NCBI GenBank assembly: GCA_034002365.1
Contig: JAVFAR010000026.1
Span: 1 to 27,485 of the forward strand
Direction: 5' to 3'
DNA: 27,485 nt
Origin: Trichloromonas sp034002365
GTDB taxonomy: Bacteria > Desulfobacterota > Desulfuromonadia > Desulfuromonadales > Trichloromonadaceae
The notes under the pieces were generated by a model. It ran no database searches. It saw only the letters and a program-made list of their open reading frames with translations, and was not told where the DNA came from. Below, in pieces: positions 8,024-15,691 of this stretch. Both the position numbers and the translations under genes were made by a program. Position 1 is the stretch's first letter. Every line of letters starts with the position of its first letter.

Positions 8024-8611
8024 GTGAGCTTCATACTCTTCATCCTCCTCGCCTACCTGATCGGCGCCATTCCCTGCGGTATCGTCCTCACCCGCCTCTT
8101 CGGCAAGGAAGATATCCGCCAGGCCGGCAGCGGCAACATCGGCGCCACCAATGTTTACCGGGTAGCCGGTCGGGGGCTGGGTATCGCCACCCTGGTCGGC
8201 GACGCCCTCAAGGGGGTCTTGCCGACCCTTTTCGCCGCCCAGTCCGTCGGCTTCTCCCCCGCCCAGGTTGCCCTGATCGCCGCCGCCACCTTCCTCGGCC
8301 ATCTCTACCCGGTCTACCTCGGTTTCAAAGGGGGCAAGGGCGTGGCCACGGCCCTCGGCATTTTCCTGGTCCTGTCGCCCCTGGCGGTGCTGATCGCCTT
8401 CGCGGTCTTTGCCCTGGTCCTGTGGAAATGGCGCTACATCTCCCTCGGCTCGATCAGCGCCGCCGCCGTCATCCCCTGGCTGGTTCTGGCCTTTGAAGGC
8501 TCCGCCTGGCTCTTTGTCGCCACCCTCTTCATCGCGGGGATGGTCATCGTCCGCCATCGCGGCAACATCGAGCGCCTGCGCAACGGCAGCGAAAACACCT
8601 TCAACTTCTGA
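8024..8611 (+). CDS. plsY: Acyl-phosphate:glycerol-3-phosphate acyltransferase
   Basis: This inner-membrane enzyme transfers an acyl group from acyl-phosphate to glycerol-3-phosphate, the first step of phospholipid synthesis in bacteria using the PlsX/PlsY route. The 195-residue protein is almost entirely hydrophobic helices, about five. It shows the three PlsY motifs: GSGNIGATN near residues 36-44, DALKG near 64-68, and FKGGKGVAT near 101-109. The start is GTG with GGAG about 6 bases upstream. Its TGA stop overlaps the ATG of mltG (TGATG), so the two are translationally coupled. The partner plsX is not in the window. Confidence 0.96.
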   Translation: MSFILFILLAYLIGAIPCGIVLTRLFGKEDIRQAGSGNIGATNVYRVAGRGLGIATLVGDALKGVLPTLFAAQSVGFSPAQVALIAAATFLGHLYPVYLGFKGGKGVATALGIFLVLSPLAVLIAFAVFALVLWKWRYISLGSISAAAVIPWLVLAFEGSAWLFVATLFIAGMVIVRHRGNIERLRNGSENTFNF

Positions 8612-9609
8612 TGCGCCGCCGCCAACTGATCGCCGCCCTGACGGCTCTACTCATTCTCGCCCTGACCCTGCCGGTTCTGCACGTGCGCCGGTTTCTCGAC
8701 CGGCCGGTGGCGCCCCCGCAGCGGCAGGTGGTGGAAATCCCCCCCGGGGCTTCTTTCGCCCGGGTCGCCGAGGAGCTGGCGGCTGCCGGCGTGGTCGCCG
8801 ATGCGCTCCTCTTCAAACTGCTGGCCCGCCGGCACCAGGCGGCTCAGCGGATCAAGGCGGGAGAATACGCCTTTGAAGGGGCCGCCACCCCCGAGCAAAT
8901 ACTGGAACGCCTGCTGGCCGGCGATGTGCTCCTCCATCCCTTCACCGTTCCCGAGGGCTGGACCCTGCGCGAGATCGCCGCCCGCCTGGAAGCGGAAGGG
9001 CGCGGCTCCGCAGAAACCTTCCTGCGCCTGGCCCGGGCGCCGGAAACCCGCGAACGCCTGAAGATCGACGGCCCCTCCCTGGAAGGCTATCTCTTTCCCG
9101 AAACCTACCAGCTGACCCGCGACATGGACGAAAAGGCGCTGATCGAAGCGATGGTCAAGGAGTTTCGCCGCCGCCTGACCCCGGAGATTCTCGCCGGAGC
9201 GAAAGAGAGGGGACTCGGTCTCAAAGAATTGGTGGTTCTTGCCTCGATCGTGCAGAAGGAGGCGGGGAATCGCGAGGAGATGCCGCTGATCGCCTCGGTC
9301 TTTCACAACCGCCTGACGGTGGGGATGCCGCTGCAGGCCGACCCGACGGTGATCTACGGCATCGAAAACTTCGACGGCAACCTGACCCGCCGGCATCTGC
9401 AAACGACGACCCCCTATAATACCTACCGCATCCCCGGTCTGCCCCTCGGCCCCATCGCCAACCCCGGGGAAGAGGCGCTGCGCGCCGTGGCCTTTCCCGC
9501 CCAAAGCGACTATTATTATTTTGTCGCCAAAGGGGACGGCAGCCACATCTTCGCCAAAACCCTGGCCGAGCATAACGCCAACGTCCGCCGCTATCAGCTC
9601 AAGCGCTGA
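8611..9609 (+). CDS. mltG: Endolytic murein transglycosylase
   Basis: MltG (YceG) cuts nascent glycan strands in the periplasm and is thought to terminate peptidoglycan polymerisation. The 332-residue protein has an N-terminal membrane anchor (residues about 5-24), a LysM-like region, then the catalytic YceG domain. The catalytic glutamate is E217 in ASIVQKEAGN. Other family blocks are EGYLFPETY, VFHNRL, LQADPTVIYG and TPYNTY. The start overlaps the plsY stop, so no separate ribosome site is needed. Pairing of a phospholipid gene with a wall enzyme makes a small envelope-synthesis operon. Confidence 0.95.
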   Translation: MRRRQLIAALTALLILALTLPVLHVRRFLDRPVAPPQRQVVEIPPGASFARVAEELAAAGVVADALLFKLLARRHQAAQRIKAGEYAFEGAATPEQILERLLAGDVLLHPFTVPEGWTLREIAARLEAEGRGSAETFLRLARAPETRERLKIDGPSLEGYLFPETYQLTRDMDEKALIEAMVKEFRRRLTPEILAGAKERGLGLKELVVLASIVQKEAGNREEMPLIASVFHNRLTVGMPLQADPTVIYGIENFDGNLTRRHLQTTTPYNTYRIPGLPLGPIANPGEEALRAVAFPAQSDYYYFVAKGDGSHIFAKTLAEHNANVRRYQLKR

Positions 9610-9726
9610 AAGCAACCGCCAAAGCTCCCCGCCGACATTTATTTCTCCGATGTCCAGGAATTTTCTGGCTCTAGGGGACGAATCCGTTAATAATCCGGTT
9701 TATTCCCCTTTATCCGCCATGGGCCG

Positions 9727-12700
9727 ATGACGCTGCTCTTTCTTCGACATCTCCTGGGGCTGTTGCTCACGCTTTCCGTTGCCCAGTCCGTGGCCGGCTG
9801 GAAGCTGACCGACTACCTTACCGGGCACGTCCTGCGTCCGGCCCTGATCCGGCTCGTCGAGTACGCCCTCGACGGGGAGGTCCTCCTTGCCCGCATGGAG
9901 CTCTCGTCTTCCCGCCTGACGGTCGCGGATCTGGCCATCACCCGCCCCGAAGCCTTCACCATCCATGTCGCGGAAGCGGATATCCGTTTCAGCCTTACCG
10001 GACTCTGGCTGCGGCGGATCGATGCCATTCGCCTGCACCAGCCCCGGGTCGAACTGGCCGGATTGCTCCCTCCCGCGGATGAAGACTCCTCGGGGTTCCC
10101 CGCCACCCCGCCCTTCGAAATCGCCCTCCTGCGCATCAGCGACGGCGCCCTGACCGTGAATCTGGAGGATCAGCGCTGGGAACTGGGGGATTTGCACCTC
10201 GACCTGCACGGCACCCACCGCCCCCGTTTCGAAGCGAGCGCCCGGCTCGGCGGCGAACCGGGGCTCCCCCTGGTTCTTGCCGGGGAAGGGAGCTGGGAAG
10301 AGCATCCCGCCCTGACCATCAGCCGCTTCAGCTGGGACGGCACCCCCCTGCTCGATGCTCCCGTGCGCTTCCAGCTCGACAGTGCCGGGGCCAGCGTCGC
10401 CGGGCGGGCCCGCCTGCCCCGGCTGAGCCGGGCGGAACTGGAGCGGGTCGCCACGACCCTGGCCCTCCCCCTGAACCTGCCCGAAGGGTTCGATTTCACC
10501 GCCGTCAATCCGGAGTTAACCCTGGCCCTGCAGCCGGGGGGACTCGAAGTAAGCATGGCGATCCCCGCCGCCGATGTCCGACAGGACCAAAAAAAACTCA
10601 CTTTCGAAGCCTTCAGCCTGACTCTGCGCCGGCAGCAGGACCGCAGCTGGCAGGGGGAAGGGCGCCTCACCCTGGAACAGCAGGCGCACACGACCTTCAC
10701 CGCCCGTTATGACGCCGGCACCTTGAGCGGCGGCTTCGACTGCATCCTTACCGACAGCGGCGCCCTCCTTGGCCGCTTCGACCCGGAACTGCGCCGCCAG
10801 GTGACCGGTGGCGGGGTGCTTGACGGCAAGTTTTCCTGGTCTCCGGAACAGCTTTCGGTGCAAGCCAACTTCACCGGCCGCCCGCTGCCCGGACGGGGCG
10901 GCGACTACCTGCTCGACATCGCCCCTCTGCAGCTGTGGCTCTCCCTCCAGGGGCCGCCCGACCGGCTGAAATCGGAGGCGCGCCTGCTCTTGGACAAACG
11001 CCCTCTCTTCAGCCTGTCGGGAACCCTGAGCCATTGGCGCTGGCGGCTCGAACCCGTCGCCGTCGCCGACCTGCTCCCGCTCAGCGGCGCCGGCCGCATT
11101 CCGGAAGCCTTGCTGAGCCTGCGCGAGGTCGCCGGCAGCGGCGAGTTGAGCCTTCCCCCCGGGGGGGGGATAAACGGGCTTTTCGACCTGAAGGCGGCGG
11201 CCTTCGCCGCCTCTGGCCTGGAGGCCGACGCCCTTTTCGCCGGCGGCGAGTTTCGGCACAGTCCCACCGCCACCCAGTTCCGCGACCTGCGCTTCGCCGG
11301 GCGTCTGCGTTCCCCCACCTTCGGCTCGGGACGTCTCTCGGGCATGGCCGATATCGACCTGGAGCCCAAGCAGACCCGGATGCGCCTGACCCGCCTGGAG
11401 GCCGATGCCGTGGAGTTGCTCAGCGCCGACGGACTGAGCGGCCTGAGCGGGGGGAAGGTTGGAATCCGGGGAGAAGTCCGGCACCAAAAGGGGGAAAGCG
11501 CCGTCAATCTCGATCTCGACGGAAACCTGACCGTCGGTGAAGTGCTCCATGGCGCCTTCTACGCCAATCTGGGCGCCCACGAAGCCGAGCTGAAACTGGC
11601 CGGGCGCGCCGACTGGGCGGCCCAAAGCTTTACGGCCGAAGAACTCTCCCTGCGGATTCCCGAGCTGGCGCGGGTGCAGCTCGCCGGGCTCGTCACTCCC
11701 GACCGCCAGGAACTCAGCGGCACCCTGGAGAGCGCGCCGCTGAGCGCGGCCTTCGAACGCTACCTGCGCGCCCCGCTCACGGAAAGCGGCTCCCCCTTCA
11801 AGGAACTGGCCCTGGACGGTCGCCTCGGCGCGGGACTGCTGTGGCACCGGACGCCGGAGGGTTTCAGCCTGGCCGGACATCTCGAACCCCGGGGGCTGGC
11901 CCTGACCCTGCCCGGGCCGCAGCTGGAAATCGCCGGGCTCAACGGCCGTATTCCCCTGTTTTATCAGCAGGGCACCTTGCCGGCCGAGACGGAAACCCGT
12001 TCCGGCCGGCTCGACTTCGACCGCTTCGAGCTCGGCCCGCTGCAGCTGGAAAGCGGCACTCTCCCCCTGCAGGCCGCGCCCAATCGTCTGACGGTCGCCG
12101 CTTTCCCGCAAGGGCGGCTGGCGGGCGGGCGCATGCACCTCGCCGACCTGCGCGCGGCCTTTGAGGAGAGCGGGCTGACGCTGGCGGCGCGCATCCGCTT
12201 CGAGGCCATCGACCTCGCCCAGCTTTCCCGGGAACTGGACTGGGCGCCCCTCTCCGGCCGTCTCAACGCCGATCTCGGCGAAATCCGTTATGCCGACAAA
12301 ACCCTGAGTTCCGCCGGAACGATCCACGCCGAACTCTTCGGCGGCACCCTGGATATCGCGAAGATCCGTGTGCAGGATCCTCTCTCCCGCTACCGTACCC
12401 TCTACGGCGACATCGAGTTTTCCGGCATCGACCTGCAACAACTCACCCAGACCTTCGAATTCGGCGAAATGAACGGCATCCTCGACGGGCATATCCGCGA
12501 CCTGCGCCTCTTCGGGACAACCCCCTCGCACTTCAGCGCCGAATTGAGCACCCGCGAAGAGGGGCGGCGCAATATCAGCGTCAAGGCCCTCAAGAACCTC
12601 AGCATCCTCAGCCAAGGCGCCCTCGCGGAAGCCCTCTCCCAGGGCATCTACCGCTTCATCGACTTCTACCGCTACCAGAAAATCGGGATAGACTGCACCC

Positions 12701-12870
12701 TCAGCAACGACAGCTTCCGCCTGCGCGGCACGGCCCGGGAGGGGGAGGACTCCTACCTGGTCTATGGCGGCCTGTTGCCCCCCAAAATTGATATCATCGC
12801 TCCGGAGCGGGCCATTTCCTTCAAGGAGATGCTCAAACGCATAAGCCGCCTCGACCGCGCGACCCGTTGA
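9727..12870 (+). CDS. YdbH/AsmA-like giant envelope protein
   Basis: This 1047-residue protein starts with one hydrophobic anchor (about residues 4-24). The rest is a long series of beta-rich segments typical of AsmA/TamB-like bridge proteins. The last 200 residues (VQDPLSRYRTLYGDIEF onward, with GEMNGILDGHIRDL and ISVKALKNLSI) match the YdbH-type C-terminal domain. In E. coli, YdbH with lipoprotein YnbE forms an inter-membrane bridge for phospholipid transport, with YdbL assisting. The next gene here encodes a YdbL-type (DUF1318) lipoprotein, which supports the same role. The ATG at 9727 lacks a good ribosome site, but no in-frame start exists immediately upstream. The function is inferred from family and context. 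Confidence 0.85.
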   Translation: MTLLFLRHLLGLLLTLSVAQSVAGWKLTDYLTGHVLRPALIRLVEYALDGEVLLARMELSSSRLTVADLAITRPEAFTIHVAEADIRFSLTGLWLRRIDAIRLHQPRVELAGLLPPADEDSSGFPATPPFEIALLRISDGALTVNLEDQRWELGDLHLDLHGTHRPRFEASARLGGEPGLPLVLAGEGSWEEHPALTISRFSWDGTPLLDAPVRFQLDSAGASVAGRARLPRLSRAELERVATTLALPLNLPEGFDFTAVNPELTLALQPGGLEVSMAIPAADVRQDQKKLTFEAFSLTLRRQQDRSWQGEGRLTLEQQAHTTFTARYDAGTLSGGFDCILTDSGALLGRFDPELRRQVTGGGVLDGKFSWSPEQLSVQANFTGRPLPGRGGDYLLDIAPLQLWLSLQGPPDRLKSEARLLLDKRPLFSLSGTLSHWRWRLEPVAVADLLPLSGAGRIPEALLSLREVAGSGELSLPPGGGINGLFDLKAAAFAASGLEADALFAGGEFRHSPTATQFRDLRFAGRLRSPTFGSGRLSGMADIDLEPKQTRMRLTRLEADAVELLSADGLSGLSGGKVGIRGEVRHQKGESAVNLDLDGNLTVGEVLHGAFYANLGAHEAELKLAGRADWAAQSFTAEELSLRIPELARVQLAGLVTPDRQELSGTLESAPLSAAFERYLRAPLTESGSPFKELALDGRLGAGLLWHRTPEGFSLAGHLEPRGLALTLPGPQLEIAGLNGRIPLFYQQGTLPAETETRSGRLDFDRFELGPLQLESGTLPLQAAPNRLTVAAFPQGRLAGGRMHLADLRAAFEESGLTLAARIRFEAIDLAQLSRELDWAPLSGRLNADLGEIRYADKTLSSAGTIHAELFGGTLDIAKIRVQDPLSRYRTLYGDIEFSGIDLQQLTQTFEFGEMNGILDGHIRDLRLFGTTPSHFSAELSTREEGRRNISVKALKNLSILSQGALAEALSQGIYRFIDFYRYQKIGIDCTLSNDSFRLRGTAREGEDSYLVYGGLLPPKIDIIAPERAISFKEMLKRISRLDRATR

Positions 12871-12894
12871 TTTTTATCGGCCGCGGCCTATAAT
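12867..12894 (+). promoter_or_regulatory. Sigma-70 promoter of the DUF1318 lipoprotein gene
   Basis: TTGATT (12867-12872, overlapping the stop codon of the preceding gene) is followed after 16 bases by a perfect TATAAT (12889-12894). Transcription would start near 12901, giving a leader of about 60 bases before the ATG at 12964. This would let the lipoprotein be made independently of the giant YdbH-like gene. Confidence 0.65.
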
Positions 12895-12912
12895 GCCGGT
12901 GGAATAACTTTC

Positions 12913-12943
12913 GGGATCTTTCCGCCCCTGGGGCGAAGATCCC
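12913..12943 (+). other. Stem-loop in the 5' leader of the DUF1318 gene
   Basis: GGGATCTT at 12913-12920 pairs with AAGATCCC at 12936-12943, and CGCCCC with GGGGCG inside, giving a compact hairpin near the predicted transcript start. There is no U run, so it is more likely an mRNA 5' stabiliser than a terminator of the upstream gene. Confidence 0.5.
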
Positions 12944-12963
12944 CAACCGAAGGGAGTATATCC

Positions 12964-13533
12964 ATGAACAAACTGCGTTATCTTGCGCTTTTGGCGGCGG
13001 TGGCCGTCGTCTCCTGCGTAACCATCAACATCTACTTCCCCGCCGAGGAGGTGCGCGGCGCCGCCGATAAGATCGTCAACGAGGTCTGGGGGGAACGCGC
13101 CGAAGACGCCGCCCCCGCCGCGACGCCAAAGGGGGAGCCGAGCAGCTTCCTGCGTCTGGGGCCGGCATCGGCCTACGCCGCCCAGGACATCAACGTCAGC
13201 ACGCCGGAGATCCGCGCCCTGCGTGAGGCGATGAAGGCCCGGGCCGGTTCGCTCTTCCCCTATCTGGACGGCGGGCAGGTCGGTGTCGGCCGTGACGGCC
13301 TGCTCAAGCTGCGCACTACCGAAGGGCTCGACCTGCGCTCGCGCGGCGAAGCGACCCGTCTGGTGGAGGCCGAGAACAGCGACCGCCGGCGCCTCTACGG
13401 GGAAATCGCCCGGGCCAACGGCTTTCCCGGCCAGGCCGCCGAGGTTCAGGCGATCTTCGCCGAATCCTGGCGCGCTCAGGCCGCGCCAGGCTGGCTGCTG
13501 GAAGACGAAAATGGCGGCTGGACAAAAAAGTAG
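12964..13533 (+). CDS. DUF1318 (YdbL-family) lipoprotein
   Basis: The 189-residue protein has a lipoprotein signal ending VAVVSC, with lipidated Cys18 followed by Val, so it probably goes to the outer membrane. After the Cys comes TINIYFPAEEV, a short segment reminiscent of the small lipoprotein YnbE. The C-terminal 80 residues (GEATRLVEAENSDRRRLYGEIA and the ending GWTKK) match DUF1318/YdbL. E. coli has separate YnbE and YdbL; here both characters sit in one chain. GGGAG lies 7 bases before the ATG and a strong promoter precedes it. With the adjacent YdbH-like protein it probably takes part in lipid transport between membranes. The linker (about residues 45-75) is Ala/Glu/Pro-rich. Confidence 0.85.
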   Translation: MNKLRYLALLAAVAVVSCVTINIYFPAEEVRGAADKIVNEVWGERAEDAAPAATPKGEPSSFLRLGPASAYAAQDINVSTPEIRALREAMKARAGSLFPYLDGGQVGVGRDGLLKLRTTEGLDLRSRGEATRLVEAENSDRRRLYGEIARANGFPGQAAEVQAIFAESWRAQAAPGWLLEDENGGWTKK

Positions 13534-13545
13534 ACGCGCCGCGAG

Positions 13546-13589
13546 AACGACAGAGGCCGCGTTCCCATGGGGACGCGGCCTCTGTCGTT
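13546..13589. terminator. Perfect 17-bp stem-loop between convergent genes
   Basis: AACGACAGAGGCCGCGT (13546-13562) pairs perfectly with 13573-13589 around a 10-base loop that itself contains CCC-AT-GGG. It sits between the stops of the DUF1318 and RlpA-like genes, so it can serve both strands. It lacks a U run on either side, so termination may be inefficient or factor-assisted. Confidence 0.75.
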
Positions 13590-13614
13590 GGCACCGGTTG
13601 CGGCCTATAAAAAG

Positions 13615-14040
13615 CTAGGATCGGTCCTCGACGGGAAAGATGCGCACCTCGCCGGTACCGCGCCGAAGCAGGCCCAACTCTTCGGCGGCGGCGCGGGAGA
13701 GATCGATGCTGGGGGTTTTACGCGGGCGGCAGCGGTCGTTGATGGTGACCGTCACTTCCCGGCCGTTGGCGGGATTGACGACGCGAACCCGGGTGCCGAA
13801 GGGCAGATGGGCATGAGCGGCGGTGAATTTCTCGTGGCGGTAGACGGCCCCGGCAGCGGTGCGGCGCCCGGCGAAATGCTGGGCGTAAAAGGTGGCGAGA
13901 GCGGATTCCCCCTTGGCGGCGGGCTCACTTCCCGCGCCCCAGGCGCCATCGGAAGCCGGCGCCAGACTCAGCAACAGCGCCGGCAGGCAGGACAACAGGG
14001 CCGTCCGGAAAGCCCGGTGGATCAGGTCATTCGTTCGCAT
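13615..14040 (-). CDS. RlpA-like double-psi beta-barrel protein, exported
   Basis: The 141-residue precursor has a signal peptide (hydrophobic stretch about residues 12-30). A single double-psi beta-barrel follows: ATFYAQHFAGRRTAAG, AAHAHLPFGTRVRVVNP, VTVTINDRC and SIDLSRAAAEELGL. RlpA proteins bind or cleave denuded peptidoglycan at the septum. This one has no SPOR domain and is shorter than E. coli RlpA. The usual NDRG(P) turn reads NDRC here. The ATG has only a weak ribosome site. It is third in the fecR-ompA-rlpA order, 78 bases after the OmpA gene, and converges on the DUF1318 gene across a strong stem-loop. Confidence 0.87.
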   Translation of the reverse strand: MRTNDLIHRAFRTALLSCLPALLLSLAPASDGAWGAGSEPAAKGESALATFYAQHFAGRRTAAGAVYRHEKFTAAHAHLPFGTRVRVVNPANGREVTVTINDRCRPRKTPSIDLSRAAAEELGLLRRGTGEVRIFPVEDRS

Positions 14041-14118
14041 GGCATTCTTTTACTACAGTTCGAGAAATTTCGACAAGAAGATTTCGCGGATGCCCTTGCC
14101 GGGTCCGGGGGGACTGCC

Positions 14119-14721
14119 TCAGCGCACCACCACCTCGACCCGGCGGTTGCGGGCCTCGGCGACTTCGTCGGCGGTGGGGATCAGGGGATTGCCCTCGCCG
14201 TGGGAGGAAATCTGGATGACTTCGGCGGCGACCCCCTTTTCCGCGAGCAGTTCGCGGACCGCCTCGGCCCGTTGCAGGGAGAGGGCGGCGTTGTAGTCGG
14301 CGTCACCGGCGCGGTCGGTGTGGCCGATGACCAGAAAATCCTGGGAACCGCGCTCCCGGGCGGCGCGGAGAATGTCGTCGAGCCGTTGCCGCGACTCGGC
14401 GGTGAGGTTGTTGGAATCAAATTCGAAGCAGAGGAAATAACTGACCGGCGCCAGGGGTTGCGCGGCCAGGGCGGCGGCGAAAAATGCCCGCTCTTCATCG
14501 GAAATGGGCGCGGGGGCGCCGGGCGAAGTGCGACGATCCCCCAGATGCAGCGCCTGCCCTTCGCGGTCGAGGACCGTCTCGCCGCCGTCGTTGCTGACCT
14601 TGAGGGCGCCGACCCGGCCGGAATCGTCCGGGGTCAGCACGATGAGGTTGTCTTTCCCGGCGCACCCGCCTGCGGCGGCCATCAGCGACAAACCGACGAA
14701 GAGTCCATGAATCCGCTTCAT
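14119..14721 (-). CDS. OmpA-family peptidoglycan-associated lipoprotein
   Basis: The 200-residue precursor starts MKRIHGLFVGL. Its signal ends AAGGC, with Cys20 as a probable lipidation site although the lipobox is weak. A short linker leads to a C-terminal OmpA domain: CFEFDSNNL, VIGHTDRAGDADYN, LSLQRAEAVRELL and ARNRRVEVVV. The Asp and Arg residues expected to hold diaminopimelate are in place, so it should tether the outer membrane to peptidoglycan. I chose the ATG at 14721 because a purine-rich GGGGGGA lies just upstream and it gives a proper signal; the frame extends further upstream, but that part overlaps the FecR gene in another frame. It lies 17 bases downstream of the fecR-like gene. 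Confidence 0.9.
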   Translation of the reverse strand: MKRIHGLFVGLSLMAAAGGCAGKDNLIVLTPDDSGRVGALKVSNDGGETVLDREGQALHLGDRRTSPGAPAPISDEERAFFAAALAAQPLAPVSYFLCFEFDSNNLTAESRQRLDDILRAARERGSQDFLVIGHTDRAGDADYNAALSLQRAEAVRELLAEKGVAAEVIQISSHGEGNPLIPTADEVAEARNRRVEVVVR

Positions 14722-14738
14722 AATATCCCCCCGATGAT

Positions 14739-15194
14739 TTATTCGTCGCCGCCGAAACGGGCCATGAAGTTGGTATCCTTGAGCATGCTGATGGTTCCCG
14801 ACGGGGTGTCGAGGCTCACCGCGTGCGGCGCCAGCTTGCCCAGCAGACCGGAGAGATAGACGAAGGTCCCCTGCTCCATGCGCAGCTGCAGGGCGTATTT
14901 GTTCTGGGCCGGGGAAAAATCGAACTTGTCCAGGGCCAAACGGCTCATCGGCCCCATGGAAAGCAGGGTGTTGTCTTCGAGCAAGATACCCACCGCGCCG
15001 TCGGAACCGGTCAGCAGGGTGTCGTTGAGATAGACCTTCATGTTCGGAAAGGCCGGTTTCAGGGCGCCGGCGCGCTGAATGGAGACCATGCCGCTGGTCC
15101 CTTTGACCCGGCCGATGTGTGCCGGTTCGGTCTGGGCGGCAACGAAAGCCGCCGACAAAAGCAGGGCCGCACAGAAGAAAAGGATCTTTTTCAT
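14739..15194 (-). CDS. Exported FecR-domain protein
   Basis: The 151-residue precursor has a signal peptide (cleavage near AAFVAA, about residue 20). The FecR domain includes GRVKGTSGMVSIQR, NDTLLTGSDGAVGILLEDNTLLSMGP, LRMEQGTFVYLSG and the C-terminal VSLDTPSGTISM. Despite the name, such stand-alone exported FecR-domain proteins are not iron-citrate sensors; they occur with OmpA and adenylate-cyclase or repeat proteins in envelope operons of deltaproteobacteria, and their role is undefined. GGAG lies 6 bases before the ATG. It is first in the three-gene minus-strand operon with the OmpA and RlpA-like genes. Confidence 0.88.
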   Translation of the reverse strand: MKKILFFCAALLLSAAFVAAQTEPAHIGRVKGTSGMVSIQRAGALKPAFPNMKVYLNDTLLTGSDGAVGILLEDNTLLSMGPMSRLALDKFDFSPAQNKYALQLRMEQGTFVYLSGLLGKLAPHAVSLDTPSGTISMLKDTNFMARFGGDE

Positions 15195-15316
15195 CGTCCA
15201 CTCCAGCCGTAAAGAAACCTGTCGATCGGGACGTGCCGCTTAATCTATAAACGATTTCCGCCCCGCGTCAATCGCTTGTGCGCCCCGGTTCTTCCGGCGC
15301 CGCCATCGGATCCCCA

Positions 15317-15691
15317 ATGATGCCCTACGCCCTGCTCGCCGATCTTGCCCTGTTAAGCCATCTCGGCTTCATTCTTTTCGTGCTTTTCGGCGCCTTCGCC
15401 GTCCGCCGTTGGCCGTGTCTGGCCTGGCTGCACCTGCCCGCCGCCGTCTGGGGGACGCTGGTGGAACTGACGGGCTGGTTCTGCCCCCTCACCGACCTGG
15501 AAAACCACTGGCGCCGCCTCGCCGGAGAGGCCGGATACGCCGGTTCCTGCATCGACCGCTATCTGACGGCGCTGATCTATCCCGACGGGCTGAGCCGGAC
15601 CCTGCAAATTTCCCTCGGCTTGGGGGTGCTCGCCCTCAATCTTTGGCTCTACGCCGGAATCCTGCGCGAACGGCGCCGCAACTCCGGCTAG
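15317..15691 (+). CDS. DUF2784 membrane protein
   Basis: This small integral membrane protein of about 124 residues has three to four hydrophobic segments (LADLALLSHLGFILFVLFG, WLHLPAAVWGTLVELTGW and ISLGLGVLALNLWLYAG). The CPLTDLENHWRR block with the conserved ENxWR is characteristic of DUF2784. No function is established for the family. The start is either of two adjacent ATG codons at 15317 and 15320, with only a weak GGAT upstream. Its TAG stop shares the four bases CTAG with the stop of the convergent PilZ gene, so there is no space for a terminator between them. Confidence 0.87.
   Translation: MMPYALLADLALLSHLGFILFVLFGAFAVRRWPCLAWLHLPAAVWGTLVELTGWFCPLTDLENHWRRLAGEAGYAGSCIDRYLTALIYPDGLSRTLQISLGLGVLALNLWLYAGILRERRRNSG

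Noticed and set aside
10516..12615. 699-codon minus-strand frame opposite the YdbH-like gene
   Set aside because: It is compositionally biased with no recognisable domain; the plus-strand AsmA/YdbH-like protein is clearly the real gene.
14119..15201. Reading the OmpA gene as a 360-residue protein extending to 15201
   Set aside because: The extra 160 residues overlap the FecR gene in another frame and look non-native. The ATG at 14721 gives a signal peptide and has a ribosome site.
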